From Longimicrobiales bacterium (GTDB lineage: Bacteria; Gemmatimonadota; Gemmatimonadetes; Longimicrobiales; Gaopeijiaceae), in the NCBI GenBank assembly GCA_028822645.1, contig JAPKDG010000002.1, positions 18,671 through 82,670 of the forward strand: DNA of 64,000 bases, read 5' to 3'. This document shows, in pieces, positions 45,989-54,795 of this stretch (position 1 is the stretch's first letter; each line of letters opens with the position of its first letter). The position numbers and the translations under genes were made by a program. The notes beneath the pieces were generated by a model, which worked only from the letters and a program-made list of their open reading frames with translations, had not been told where the DNA came from and made no database searches.

Positions 45989-48016
45989 TTATTTTTCCGC
46001 TGTGCCGTTATTTTTTAACCATCTATCATACCACTGTAAATACCTTTCTAGACGATCTTTTTGGTATGAAGGTATCCTAAGTCCATGTGGTTGGCCTGGG
46101 TACACGATTAACTGAGTTGGAACTCCCATTCTCCTCAAAGCTTGGTAGATTTGTTCAGAGTTTTGGATTGGAACGTTCCAATCTTTCTCGCCTCCCATGA
46201 CAAGAGTTGGGGTTGTGACTTTGTCGATCGCATTAAAAGGAGAGAGATCTTCCCAGATTTCTCGGGTTTCCCAGGGGAGGCCCCATTCTCGTTCATTACC
46301 TAGTAGATAGTGGTCGTGTCCAAAATTTGCGACAAGCAGACCCATACTGGCCCCTGTAATTGCAGCTGAAAATCGTTCGCTTTTCGTGATGACGTAATTG
46401 GTTAAAATGCCTCCATAGGACCATCCTCCAACTCCAAGCCGATTTGGATCCGAATAACCAGCATCGAGAACATAGTCGACACCTCCCATGACGTCCTCAA
46501 AGTCTGGGATACCCCATTGTTGCCATAATGCCATACTAAAGTCTTGCCCATACCCAGAGGAACCGCGAGGGTTCGTAAGGAGGACTACATAGCCATTGGC
46601 AGCAAGAAATTGTGCTTCGAAATTAAAGTTCACTCCATACATGCCGTTTGGACCACCATGGATTCTCAGGATGGTCGGATATTTAAGGCTGGAATCGTAA
46701 CCGGGGGGTGTGAAAATCCACCCCTCTATCAGTGTTCCATCCCTGCTTGGGAAATGGATATTTGTGACTTTGGAAAGTTCTCGTGTTCTCAAAAATGCGT
46801 CGTTAGTTTGAGTTAATCGTCTCTGTTGATCTCGATCGACTAGGAACACTTCACTCGGGAGGTGGGGGTTACTTAGGACCACAGCAGTGGTTCCAGAAGG
46901 CGCAGTCGAGAAAGAAGACATACTATATTCTTCATCGCTGATACGCTCGGTATCCGAAGTTTTCACATTTATTTTCCCAAGATAGCGCTCGCCGCTATCC
47001 TCAATGCTCACCAAAATATTTTCTCCCTTAGAATCGAATTGAGGATTCCGCACGTTTCGATCTAGGTCCGAACTCACAAGTTTTCTCGTTCCACCCTGAG
47101 AAGGAATCATGGCTAATTGGTTGACAGAGAGACTGCTGAATTGGGGGTCAGTGTCGTCAGTCACATAGACTATCCAATCCCCGTCTGGGCTCCAAGACGG
47201 GGAGGAATCAGAACCAGGATAGGTAGTGAGCTGAAGTAAAGTTTGGCCTTTGTCTGTGTTATCTACCGAGACAATCCAAATGTCAGAATTCGAATTGGCA
47301 TCGGGGTCTTCTGTCCGATTGCTGACGAAAGCTATGAGTTCGCTATTTGGACTCCAGGAGGGCTGTGACTCATCCCAACGCCCCGAAGTTATTTGTATTA
47401 GTTCTTCTGTTTTAATATCGAAAACATAAAAATGTGTGTGCCGATCACCAGTCAAGTAACCTTGCCCGTCACGTTTGAATTGAAGTCGGGTTATGACCCA
47501 AGGATCTGCGGTTGATTTTTCCTCTTCTGACTCTGCTTCTACGTCTTGTAAGGTCAGTAGCAGTTTGGAACCGTCAGGAGACCATGTGTACGATCGTACA
47601 CCCTGAGCCACTGACGTAATCTGTTGGGATTCACCACCCCTGAGGTCCAGTTTCCATACTTGGGATGTTTCGGAATTCCTGGCAGTGATGAATGAGAGAT
47701 AGTTGCCAGCTGGACTCCACTCTACGTTAGAAACGGAATACCCCTTGCTAGTCATTGGAATAGGATCGCCGCCATTCGTAGAAATCATCCAGAGCCTGAC
47801 TTCAGATGTCTCCAGTTCTAAGCTAGTGGTGCGAACAGTGTATGCCACCCATTTTTCATCAGGACTCATTCTTGGATTAGAAACCTCTTGGATCGCGAAT
47901 TGGTCATCTACTGAGAGTGTGGATGTTTGTGTTATTCCTGGCTGCGTTGAAGCACAGAAATAGGTGGGTATAATTACTAAAGCTCTTTTTAAAATTGAGA
48001 TTATGGTGAATTTCAT
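45989..48016 (-). CDS. S9-family serine peptidase (acyl-aminoacyl/dipeptidyl peptidase type)
   Basis: This 675-residue exported peptidase has an N-terminal seven-blade WD40-like propeller (repeated VEWSPAGNYLSF, YTWSPDGSKLLL, PSWSPNSELIAF, PSWSPDGDWIVY) and a C-terminal alpha/beta hydrolase with Ser in GGWSYGGILT, Asp in GGEKDWNVP and His in PGQPHGLRIP. The ATG at 48016 has GGGAG and follows by a signal peptide (IIPTYFCASTQ). It closely resembles the S9 gene at 56118, including stretches of identical DNA. It likely frees N-terminal peptides from oligopeptides in the periplasm. Confidence 0.95.
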   Translation of the reverse strand: MKFTIISILKRALVIIPTYFCASTQPGITQTSTLSVDDQFAIQEVSNPRMSPDEKWVAYTVRTTSLELETSEVRLWMISTNGGDPIPMTSKGYSVSNVEWSPAGNYLSFITARNSETSQVWKLDLRGGESQQITSVAQGVRSYTWSPDGSKLLLTLQDVEAESEEEKSTADPWVITRLQFKRDGQGYLTGDRHTHFYVFDIKTEELIQITSGRWDESQPSWSPNSELIAFVSNRTEDPDANSNSDIWIVSVDNTDKGQTLLQLTTYPGSDSSPSWSPDGDWIVYVTDDTDPQFSSLSVNQLAMIPSQGGTRKLVSSDLDRNVRNPQFDSKGENILVSIEDSGERYLGKINVKTSDTERISDEEYSMSSFSTAPSGTTAVVLSNPHLPSEVFLVDRDQQRRLTQTNDAFLRTRELSKVTNIHFPSRDGTLIEGWIFTPPGYDSSLKYPTILRIHGGPNGMYGVNFNFEAQFLAANGYVVLLTNPRGSSGYGQDFSMALWQQWGIPDFEDVMGGVDYVLDAGYSDPNRLGVGGWSYGGILTNYVITKSERFSAAITGASMGLLVANFGHDHYLLGNEREWGLPWETREIWEDLSPFNAIDKVTTPTLVMGGEKDWNVPIQNSEQIYQALRRMGVPTQLIVYPGQPHGLRIPSYQKDRLERYLQWYDRWLKNNGTAEK

Positions 48017-48216
48017 GTTTGCTTTCTCCCTAACTACCAATGTTGCTGAACCTGTGAGGCATTCAGCCAAAGGATCGAATACCAGTGCATGTGTTATGTA
48101 ACTACTAAGTGGCATAGCTCCAAATGAAATGAGAAATTAGAATACATCTGTAATGTCTTGGAAATCAATAGTGAACTCCAGTCGATAGCGTCAAAGTCTT
48201 GAGGGAGTGGGTTATA

Positions 48217-48783
48217 ATGGTAAATGAAACAAATACAAAGGAAACCGCGACTCTTGCGGGTGGTTGTTATTGGTGCCTGGAGGCGGTATTTGAGTTGCTC
48301 GAAGGCGTATACTCAGTACGTCCAGGAGCTTCTGGGGGCCACACTGAAGCTCCCACATACGAGGAACTTTGTTCTGGCAAAACAGGTCATGCCGAAGTAG
48401 TCCAATTTGAATTCGACCCTTGTCTGATACCTTTTCATAATCTTTTAGAGATCTTCTTCTCGACACATGACCCGACGACATTGAACAGACAGGGTGGTGA
48501 TGTAGGTACTCAGTACCGATCGGCAATCTTCACTCATGGTTCTGAGCAGAGGAGAGTGGCGAAGGAAGTGATTAACAGGTTGGAGATTGAGGAGATTTGG
48601 AGCGACCCTATTGTGACTGAAGTTGTTGATTTTGATTCCTTTTATCCGTCGGAAAAATATCACCAAGAATATTTCAGAAACAATCAGGGACAACCTTATT
48701 GTCAAATTGTGATAAATCCAAAAGTGAGTAAGTTCCGCGAAAAATTTTCCGAAAAATTGAAGACCAAGGATTTGGAGAATTGA
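48217..48783 (+). CDS. msrA: Peptide methionine-S-sulfoxide reductase
   Basis: This 188-residue enzyme reduces the S form of methionine sulfoxide. The catalytic Cys is in GGCYWCLEAVFE (Cys17); the family's GYxGGHTENPTYEEV block appears as GASGGHTEAPTYEELCSGKTGHAEVV; STHDPTTLNRQGGDVGTQYRS and YHQEYF follow. GGGAG nine bases before the ATG at 48217 sets the start. The SDR gene begins one base after its stop. It is divergent from the S9 gene with about 200 bases between. Confidence 0.97.
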   Translation: MVNETNTKETATLAGGCYWCLEAVFELLEGVYSVRPGASGGHTEAPTYEELCSGKTGHAEVVQFEFDPCLIPFHNLLEIFFSTHDPTTLNRQGGDVGTQYRSAIFTHGSEQRRVAKEVINRLEIEEIWSDPIVTEVVDFDSFYPSEKYHQEYFRNNQGQPYCQIVINPKVSKFREKFSEKLKTKDLEN

Positions 48784-48784
48784 T

Positions 48785-49624
48785 TTGACTGCTTTTTCGA
48801 TCAACGAGGATCGGCCTGGAGTCCTTATAACTGGTTGCAGTAGTGGAATTGGCGAGGCAACCGCAATTCGTTTTTCGCAGGAAGGGTATCGAGTATATGC
48901 TACCATGCGAAATCCGGAAGGTATGAGCGAAACATTAAAGGAGGCACTCAAAAGAGATGAAGGTCATAAAGTGCTAGCCTTAGATGTGAACGATAGCGTC
49001 TCGATCAAGAGAGCGATTGCAGAGGTTCAAGAAGAATCTGGCAGGATCGATGTGCTTATAAATAATGCGGGAATATCCAGTATCAGCAGTATCGAAGAAA
49101 TTGAGATGGAAGAAGCAAAAGCTGTTTTCGAGACCAACGTGTTTGGAGTACTCAGGGTAACTCAGGAAGTCATACGAGGAATGAGAGAACGAAGAAGTGG
49201 AACGGTGGTAAACGTAAGTTCAGTAGCTGGACGTCTGGTAACTGCTGGACATGGTATTTATGCTGCGAGCAAGCATGCACTGGAGGCGATCAGTGAGTCT
49301 TTGGCCATAGAAATAAATCAGTTTGGTGTCAGAGTCATTTTAATAGAGCCGGGTTTTATATCCACAGCCATTCTGAGTAAGGCAGACTCCATTATTCTAG
49401 AAGACACACCCTATGCGGAGCATCTTACCCGACTGGTCAGCATGTATGAAGAGGCTCAATTGACCGCAGATTCACCCGATGCGGTAGCAGGATGTATTGT
49501 GAACGCCTTGAATGATTCTTCTCATGGGTTTCGTTATGTGGTCGGATCTGGTGCACAGCGAGCGATCGATGAACGTAGCTTGCTTACAGACCAAGAGTGG
49601 ATTAGCGGGAACCCCTTGGAATGA
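48785..49624 (+). CDS. Short-chain dehydrogenase/reductase (classical SDR)
   Basis: This 279-residue NAD(P)-dependent oxidoreductase has the nucleotide loop TGCSSGIGEA, the NNAG motif at INNAGISS, catalytic Ser in NVSSVAG and YxxxK in YAASKHALEA. The sequence resembles SDR members acting on retinol or steroid-type alcohols (IEPGFISTAI), but the substrate is open. The TTG start lies one base after the msrA stop, so coupling is probable. It is convergent with the ABC exporter gene. Confidence 0.9.
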   Translation: MTAFSINEDRPGVLITGCSSGIGEATAIRFSQEGYRVYATMRNPEGMSETLKEALKRDEGHKVLALDVNDSVSIKRAIAEVQEESGRIDVLINNAGISSISSIEEIEMEEAKAVFETNVFGVLRVTQEVIRGMRERRSGTVVNVSSVAGRLVTAGHGIYAASKHALEAISESLAIEINQFGVRVILIEPGFISTAILSKADSIILEDTPYAEHLTRLVSMYEEAQLTADSPDAVAGCIVNALNDSSHGFRYVVGSGAQRAIDERSLLTDQEWISGNPLE

Positions 49625-49640
49625 TCGGATTGTTAGATAT

Positions 49641-51389
49641 CTAGATCCTAGCTTGTATTGTGTACAGTTCGTGATAACGCCCTTTACGACCTATCAGTTC
49701 TTCGTGATTCCCACGTTCCACTATTTCACCGTTTTCAATTACTAGAATTAAATCGGCTCGTTGGATGGTTGACAACCGGTGTGCAATGACGAAAGTCGTA
49801 CGATCCTGCAGTAAGTGTGAGAGACTTTGTTGAATTAAATATTCGCTTTCGGTGTCCAGGCTTGAGGTCGCTTCATCTAGCAGTAAAATACGAGGGTTAG
49901 ACAGTATGGCTCTAGCTATAGTGACTCGCTGACGTTGACCGCCCGAAAGCTTGACTCCTCTTTCCCCGATCAGCGTGTCTAGGCCGTCAGGAAAATCTTG
50001 AGTGAAATCTGTGACGTGGGCTTGTTCAGCGGCCAACAGTACGGCGGCATCAGAGGCATTCGGTTTGGCGAATAGCAGGTTTTCACGGATTGTTCCCTCA
50101 AACAAGAAATCGTCTTGTAGGACTAAGCCTAGTTGTGTTCGGTAAGTGGATAGCTTGACACTGGATAGATCATGTCCATCGATGAGGATCCTGCCACTAT
50201 CAGGAGTCAAAAATGAAGCAGCAAGACTAGCTAAAGTAGATTTTCCTGATCCGGAACTTCCGACTAGAGCAATGACAGTCCCAGGGTCTGCCTGAAAAGT
50301 AATATCTCTCAATACGGGCTGATCTTTCTCATAGGAAAAATCAACATTTTCAAAACTCACGGCACCTTCAATCAAAGGTATAGTTTGGGTTCGTTTTTCG
50401 TCATCGTCCTCGGAAGGCCAAGACAGAAGATCGGCAGTCCTGTCCAGGCCGGCGAATGCTTCAGTCATTTGAGTTCCTATGTTGGCCATTTGAGCGATAG
50501 GAACAACCAAGAATCCCAGAAAAAGAGTAAAAGAAAATAGTTCACCCAATGTCAAAGACTCTAGTAAGATGAGTCTGCCACCGTATCCCATTATCATTAC
50601 ACTCGCTAAGCCAGCTAAGAAGGTACCCAGGCTACTGACTGCGCTAGAAGTGGTCAGAGTTGTCTTGACATTTTCGAATACCCGAAGAACTCCGTCTTCA
50701 AAAATCTCTCCTTCTTTTTCTAGTGCGTGGAATCCCTTTATGATACGTATACCACCTAATGACTCTGTCAATCTCCCAGTGACTTCAGCCCGAATTTTCC
50801 CTCTTTCGCGAAATGCGGGACGAAGTTTTTGAAAAGCCTTAATTGAAATTACCGCAAAAAGAACCAAAGGAACTAAGGCTAGGACAGTCATCGCCATGTT
50901 GATTTGTATGAGAAATCCGAAGGCTATGATTGCGGTGATAATACCTCCGATAAGCTGTACCAATCCTGTTCCGACTAGGTTCCGCACTCCCTCTACGTCG
51001 TCCATGATACGAGATACAAGAATTCCAGTTTTAGAATCGTCGAATGTTCGGACTGGAAGCGTAAGTACGTGTTTTTGAACTTGCGCGCGAAGCTTCGCGA
51101 TCAGATGCTGAGCTTCAACGCTGAGCAGTCGGGTTAGCAGGAAGTTAGTACCTGCCTGGATAGTTATACTAATGGCAAGAAGACCTAGTAGTTTGAATAA
51201 AAGGTTAAAATCACTCTGTCCGAGTACCTCATCGATTAGGTATTTCGAAGATGCAGGAAGCACTAAGCCACTGAGTCGGTTCAGAAGGATCAGTATCAGA
51301 CCTAGGAACAAGAGCTTTCTACGGGGCCATACGATTTCTCTGAAAGCGTTGCGAAAACTTGCGCGAGTAGGCTTTTTATGCTTTTTCAT
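49641..51389 (-). CDS. ABC transporter, fused permease and ATPase (MsbA/LmrA type)
   Basis: This 582-residue protein is a half-transporter: six membrane helices (residues about 25-320; LFLGLILILLNRLSGLVLPASSKYLI first) followed by an ATPase with Walker A GSSGSGKSTLAS, signature KLSGGQRQRVTIA, Walker B ILLLDEATSSLD and the H-loop IAHRLSTI. It works as a homodimer and exports lipids, drugs or peptides; MsbA-type lipid A flipping is possible but not shown. The ATG at 51389 has AGGA six bases before it and touches the DUF2182 stop. Confidence 0.92.
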   Translation of the reverse strand: MKKHKKPTRASFRNAFREIVWPRRKLLFLGLILILLNRLSGLVLPASSKYLIDEVLGQSDFNLLFKLLGLLAISITIQAGTNFLLTRLLSVEAQHLIAKLRAQVQKHVLTLPVRTFDDSKTGILVSRIMDDVEGVRNLVGTGLVQLIGGIITAIIAFGFLIQINMAMTVLALVPLVLFAVISIKAFQKLRPAFRERGKIRAEVTGRLTESLGGIRIIKGFHALEKEGEIFEDGVLRVFENVKTTLTTSSAVSSLGTFLAGLASVMIMGYGGRLILLESLTLGELFSFTLFLGFLVVPIAQMANIGTQMTEAFAGLDRTADLLSWPSEDDDEKRTQTIPLIEGAVSFENVDFSYEKDQPVLRDITFQADPGTVIALVGSSGSGKSTLASLAASFLTPDSGRILIDGHDLSSVKLSTYRTQLGLVLQDDFLFEGTIRENLLFAKPNASDAAVLLAAEQAHVTDFTQDFPDGLDTLIGERGVKLSGGQRQRVTIARAILSNPRILLLDEATSSLDTESEYLIQQSLSHLLQDRTTFVIAHRLSTIQRADLILVIENGEIVERGNHEELIGRKGRYHELYTIQARI

Positions 51390-51991
51390 CAGGATCCTAA
51401 AATTAACGTTATACCCCAACCTGTCATTCCAATACCTACAAATTTTGCGAAAAACTCTCCTTGGGGCAGAAGGTTTTCAACACTAACAATCAGTGTAAAT
51501 AGGATCATCCACACAAGGTTCATGAGTCCCAGGAAAAACATCGCTAACATTAGGGCCCAACAACACCCCAAGCAGAATGCACCATGGGATATTCCCATCA
51601 AGAGAGCACCACGAGGTCCATTTTTCCATTTGGTGAGGAAGTAGTGAAATGGAGATCTACAGTGTTTTAGACAGGCATTCTTAATAGGTGTCAGTTGGTA
51701 CAAACCAACACTGATCAGAATCCATGGAGAAGCCCAGGAGTAGAAGTCTTTTCCACTGGTTGATACTCTTGACAACATGGCATCTAACTGGAGGTGTGAG
51801 AACATTAGAGTAAGACTGAATCCCGACCAGATTGCCACATAGCCTAGAATAAAGAGAAGCACCCATGTCGGTTTTATTGAACCGACATGGCCTGCTTTCG
51901 ACAGAGAAGAAAAGCTGACCACCCAGGGGTAAACGGATGGAATCATCATAGCTAACATCATGGCCATCCAAGTCAGGAATTCAATCAGCAA
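51389..51991 (-). CDS. DUF2182 membrane protein
   Basis: This 200-residue protein has about five membrane helices and the DUF2182 pattern: WMAMMLAMMIPSVYPWV, the Cys/His loop ACLKHCRSPFHYFLTKWKNG, GISHGAFCLGCCWALM and MNLVWMILFTLIVSVE. The conserved Cys and His residues suggest metal binding at the membrane face; no biochemical role is known to me. The gene starts just downstream of the DUF1326 gene and ends on the ABC exporter start, so the three look like one transcript. Confidence 0.85.
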   Translation of the reverse strand: MLIEFLTWMAMMLAMMIPSVYPWVVSFSSLSKAGHVGSIKPTWVLLFILGYVAIWSGFSLTLMFSHLQLDAMLSRVSTSGKDFYSWASPWILISVGLYQLTPIKNACLKHCRSPFHYFLTKWKNGPRGALLMGISHGAFCLGCCWALMLAMFFLGLMNLVWMILFTLIVSVENLLPQGEFFAKFVGIGMTGWGITLILGS

Positions 51992-52015
51992 TGAAAATAG
52001 CTTTAGATAAGAGGT

Positions 52016-52648
52016 TCATGAGTGAGCCATTTCCCAGATGAATTTACTTATGAGGGCGTGTGTCTTATTCGTGTCGATTGTAATAACACCGTCCGTATAG
52101 TTGGTCTCACCATGAGCTACGATTTGTGATGATCCATGAATTTGATTGAACATATTCTCGATCGTTACGGGAACATCTTTTTCGGTTCCAGTCAGGGGTG
52201 TGATTGTACTTTCCATCAGGTTGTCTACTTTGATATTCTTAGAATTTCCTTCCTGAAGTATCTCAATGGAGAGTTGTTTTGTTGGGAGTCTTGTTCCTAC
52301 AAATCTGTTCAGGACTTCCCAGGGTCCGCCAGCTGCCCCGGTAAGAATAGTCTCGAGGGCAAGGAATTGCTCAGGAGAAGCTTTTTTGTCGACTATAATC
52401 ACTTCTGTCCAGTTTCCAGAAATCATTTTCTTTGGAGAGTCAAAAGCTACAACGCATTGCAGGCCAGATAGATCAACTTCTCCGAAGAATCCGGAATAGA
52501 TCTGTACTGCCCAGTATCCAATACAGCGGTCATGGGAACAGTTGTTTGAGAAATGGATGTGCCCAGGACATACGCCGAGACAGTTGCAATTTTCAAGGAG
52601 GAGTCCTTTGGCCCGCCAGGGAACTGTTTGCGGGTCAGCTCTAGTCAT
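52016..52648 (-). CDS. DUF1326-domain protein
   Basis: This 210-residue protein shows the DUF1326 opening WRAKGLLLENCNCLGVCPGHIHFSNNCSHDRCIGYWAVQI with several Cys and His residues, followed by VDLSGLQCVVAFDSP and SPEQFLALETILTGAAGGPWEVLN. No membrane helix is evident. I chose the ATG at 52648; a GTG at 52669 would add seven residues. It lies 24 bases before the DUF2182 gene. The function is unknown; the Cys-rich start suggests a metal or cofactor site. Confidence 0.85.
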   Translation of the reverse strand: MTRADPQTVPWRAKGLLLENCNCLGVCPGHIHFSNNCSHDRCIGYWAVQIYSGFFGEVDLSGLQCVVAFDSPKKMISGNWTEVIIVDKKASPEQFLALETILTGAAGGPWEVLNRFVGTRLPTKQLSIEILQEGNSKNIKVDNLMESTITPLTGTEKDVPVTIENMFNQIHGSSQIVAHGETNYTDGVITIDTNKTHALISKFIWEMAHS

Positions 52649-52725
52649 TTTCAGGTGTCCAGATTTCACAAAAAGCAGTGGAATGATGTTTCATGGATTC
52701 GTAGCCGGATGTATGTTTTGAGTCC

Positions 52726-54429
52726 TTACTCTCCGGGTGAGCTTGGCATTCTCATGTGGTCTATTAGTGCTACAACTCTCTCCGGGGGAGCAGGGGTAAG
52801 CTGAGATATTGTAGTTGCTACAATTAGATTTAGGAGCATCCCCAATGTACCGATTCCTTCGGGTGAGATTCCAAACCACCAGTGATCTTGGGTATTAAGA
52901 GAAGGATTAATGAATTTAAAGTAGATGATATAGCCAGCTGTAAATGTGATTCCTGCGATCATGCCTGACACGGCACCATATCGATTCATTCTTTTTGAGA
53001 AAATACCCAAGATGATTGCTGGGAAGAATGAAGCGGCGGCCAGTCCGAAAGCGAATGCGACTACTTCGGCGACAAATCCAGGTGGATTAATTCCAAGATA
53101 GCCTGCCACCCCTACGGCCAGCCCAGCACTTACCCGAGCGGCTATTAGTTCTCCTCTCTCGGTGATCTCTGGAAGCAAAGATTTTTTTAGGAGATCATGA
53201 CTCACTGCTGACGATACTACCATCAGAAGCCCGGCTGCTGTAGACAGAGCAGCGGCTAATGCGCCTGCGGCTACTAAGGCAATCACCCAGTTGGGAAGTC
53301 CTGATATTTCAGGATTTGCAAGTACCATAATGTCCGGGTCGATTGTCAATTCGTTGGCTATGGGGTTTCCATTTGCAGTTTGAGCTTCTGGCCCAACAAA
53401 CTGAATGAGACCATCCTGGTTGTGGTCTTGGAATGATATGAGCCCAGTGGATTCCCAAGTGGTAAACCATTCAGGCATTTCAGAGTAAGATTGTTCAGAA
53501 ACGGTATTGAGAAGATTAGTGCGAGCGAAGACAGCGATGGCAGGAGCTGTGGTATATAGAATCGCTATAAAAAGAAGAGCCCAGCCGACACTTATTCTGG
53601 CATCTTTCACTTTTGGGACTGTGTAGAATCTTATTATCACATGGGGAAGTCCAGCCGTCCCAGCCATGAGGGCTGCCGTTATAAAAAAGATGTCTGTAGT
53701 CGATTTCTCTCCAGAAGTGTAGGATGCAAAACCTAATTCCGAATGTAGTCCGTTCAGGCGATCAAGTAAGAACATGCCACTTTCCTGATCAATCCCTCCT
53801 AGGCCTATTTGAGGTATCGGATTTCCTGTAATCATAAGAGAAAGGAAGATAGCTGGTACCAGATAGGCGAATATTAGTACACAATATTGTGCGACTTGAG
53901 TGTAGGTAATGCCTTTCATCCCGCCGAGGACAGCATAAAAGAAAACGATGCACATACCGATCAAGACACCAGTTTCTATGGGGACTTCCAGGAAGCGTCC
54001 GAATACTATGCCCACTCCTCTCATCTGGCCGGCTACATATGTGAAAGAGATAAATATCGCACAAACCACAGCTACAATTCTTGCGGTTTGGGAATAATAT
54101 CGGTCGCCTACAAAGTCGGGGACTGTGTAGGCACCAAATTTTCTGAGGTAAGGCGCCAGTAACAGAGCGAGTAATACGTACCCTCCGGTCCAGCCCATTA
54201 GGTAGACAGATCCGTCGTAACCTCTAAAGGAGATGAGTCCCGCCATAGAAATAAATGAAGCGGCAGACATCCAGTCTGCTGCTGTTGCCATTCCATTTGC
54301 TAAGGGGGATACTCCGCCTCCAGCTATGTAGAATTCTTTAGTTGAACTTGCTCGAGACCAAATCGCTATGCCTATATAAAGGGCAAATGAAAACCCCACT
54401 AGGACAAATGTCCAAGTTTGAACACTCAT
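52726..54429 (-). CDS. Sodium:solute symporter (SSS family, large subunit)
   Basis: This 567-residue protein has about thirteen membrane helices and the SSS pattern: STKEFYIAGGGVSPLANGMATAADWMSAASFISMAGLI, a conserved sodium-site region AALSTAAGLLMVVSSAVSHDL, and MAGTAGLPHVIIRFYTV. It is close to the acetate/pyruvate/short-chain-acid symporters (ActP-like) that occur with a DUF4212 small subunit. A loop near residues 360-400 has many acidic residues (SFQDHNQDGLIQFVG), reminiscent of a calcium-binding loop. The ATG overlaps the stop of the small-subunit gene by four bases. It imports an organic acid or similar solute; which one is not clear. Confidence 0.92.
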   Translation of the reverse strand: MSVQTWTFVLVGFSFALYIGIAIWSRASSTKEFYIAGGGVSPLANGMATAADWMSAASFISMAGLISFRGYDGSVYLMGWTGGYVLLALLLAPYLRKFGAYTVPDFVGDRYYSQTARIVAVVCAIFISFTYVAGQMRGVGIVFGRFLEVPIETGVLIGMCIVFFYAVLGGMKGITYTQVAQYCVLIFAYLVPAIFLSLMITGNPIPQIGLGGIDQESGMFLLDRLNGLHSELGFASYTSGEKSTTDIFFITAALMAGTAGLPHVIIRFYTVPKVKDARISVGWALLFIAILYTTAPAIAVFARTNLLNTVSEQSYSEMPEWFTTWESTGLISFQDHNQDGLIQFVGPEAQTANGNPIANELTIDPDIMVLANPEISGLPNWVIALVAAGALAAALSTAAGLLMVVSSAVSHDLLKKSLLPEITERGELIAARVSAGLAVGVAGYLGINPPGFVAEVVAFAFGLAAASFFPAIILGIFSKRMNRYGAVSGMIAGITFTAGYIIYFKFINPSLNTQDHWWFGISPEGIGTLGMLLNLIVATTISQLTPAPPERVVALIDHMRMPSSPGE

Positions 54430-54719
54430 GATTCATCCACTTCTAGGACACCGAATTCTTTGTCTAGATTGTTCATGAGAAAGACGTAAACAAAGATCAG
54501 AATAACAAAGATGTAGATTGACCCTTGTTGGGCGAACCAGAATCCCAAGGGAAAGCCAGTTCCTGGTATGCGGAATTGGTTAAGGACGTCTACAAACACT
54601 ATGCCGGTCAGGTATGAACCGATGAACCACACTAAGAGAAGGGCCAGGAGGTATTGGATATTCTTCCGCCAATACTGGGCCCTTTGAATGGTGATTTTGT
54701 CTATAGAATGTTGAGTCAT
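54426..54719 (-). CDS. DUF4212 small subunit of a sodium:solute symporter
   Basis: This 97-residue protein has two membrane helices (YLLALLLVWFIGSYLTGIVF and GSIYIFVILIFVYVFLMNNL) and the DUF4212 pattern QYWRKNIQYLLALL and GFPLGFWFAQQG. Such proteins act with the larger SSS transporter gene that follows by a four-base overlap. I started at the ATG at 54719; an ATG at 54749 would add ten residues without a better ribosome-binding site. Confidence 0.88.
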   Translation of the reverse strand: MTQHSIDKITIQRAQYWRKNIQYLLALLLVWFIGSYLTGIVFVDVLNQFRIPGTGFPLGFWFAQQGSIYIFVILIFVYVFLMNNLDKEFGVLEVDES

Positions 54720-54795
54720 TGTGGGCCTAGTTTGGTGAAGGTTTGCCATTGAAGCAAGTTCATGAGGTTATTGTTCGACAGACACGTCAGATTAG

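Noticed and set aside
46166..46183. An 18-base perfect palindrome GATTGGAACGTTCCAATC, also at 56304-56321, as a possible operator
   Set aside because: It lies inside the catalytic domain of two S9 peptidase genes and encodes the conserved DWNVPI block, so the symmetry is best explained by codon use in a conserved protein motif.
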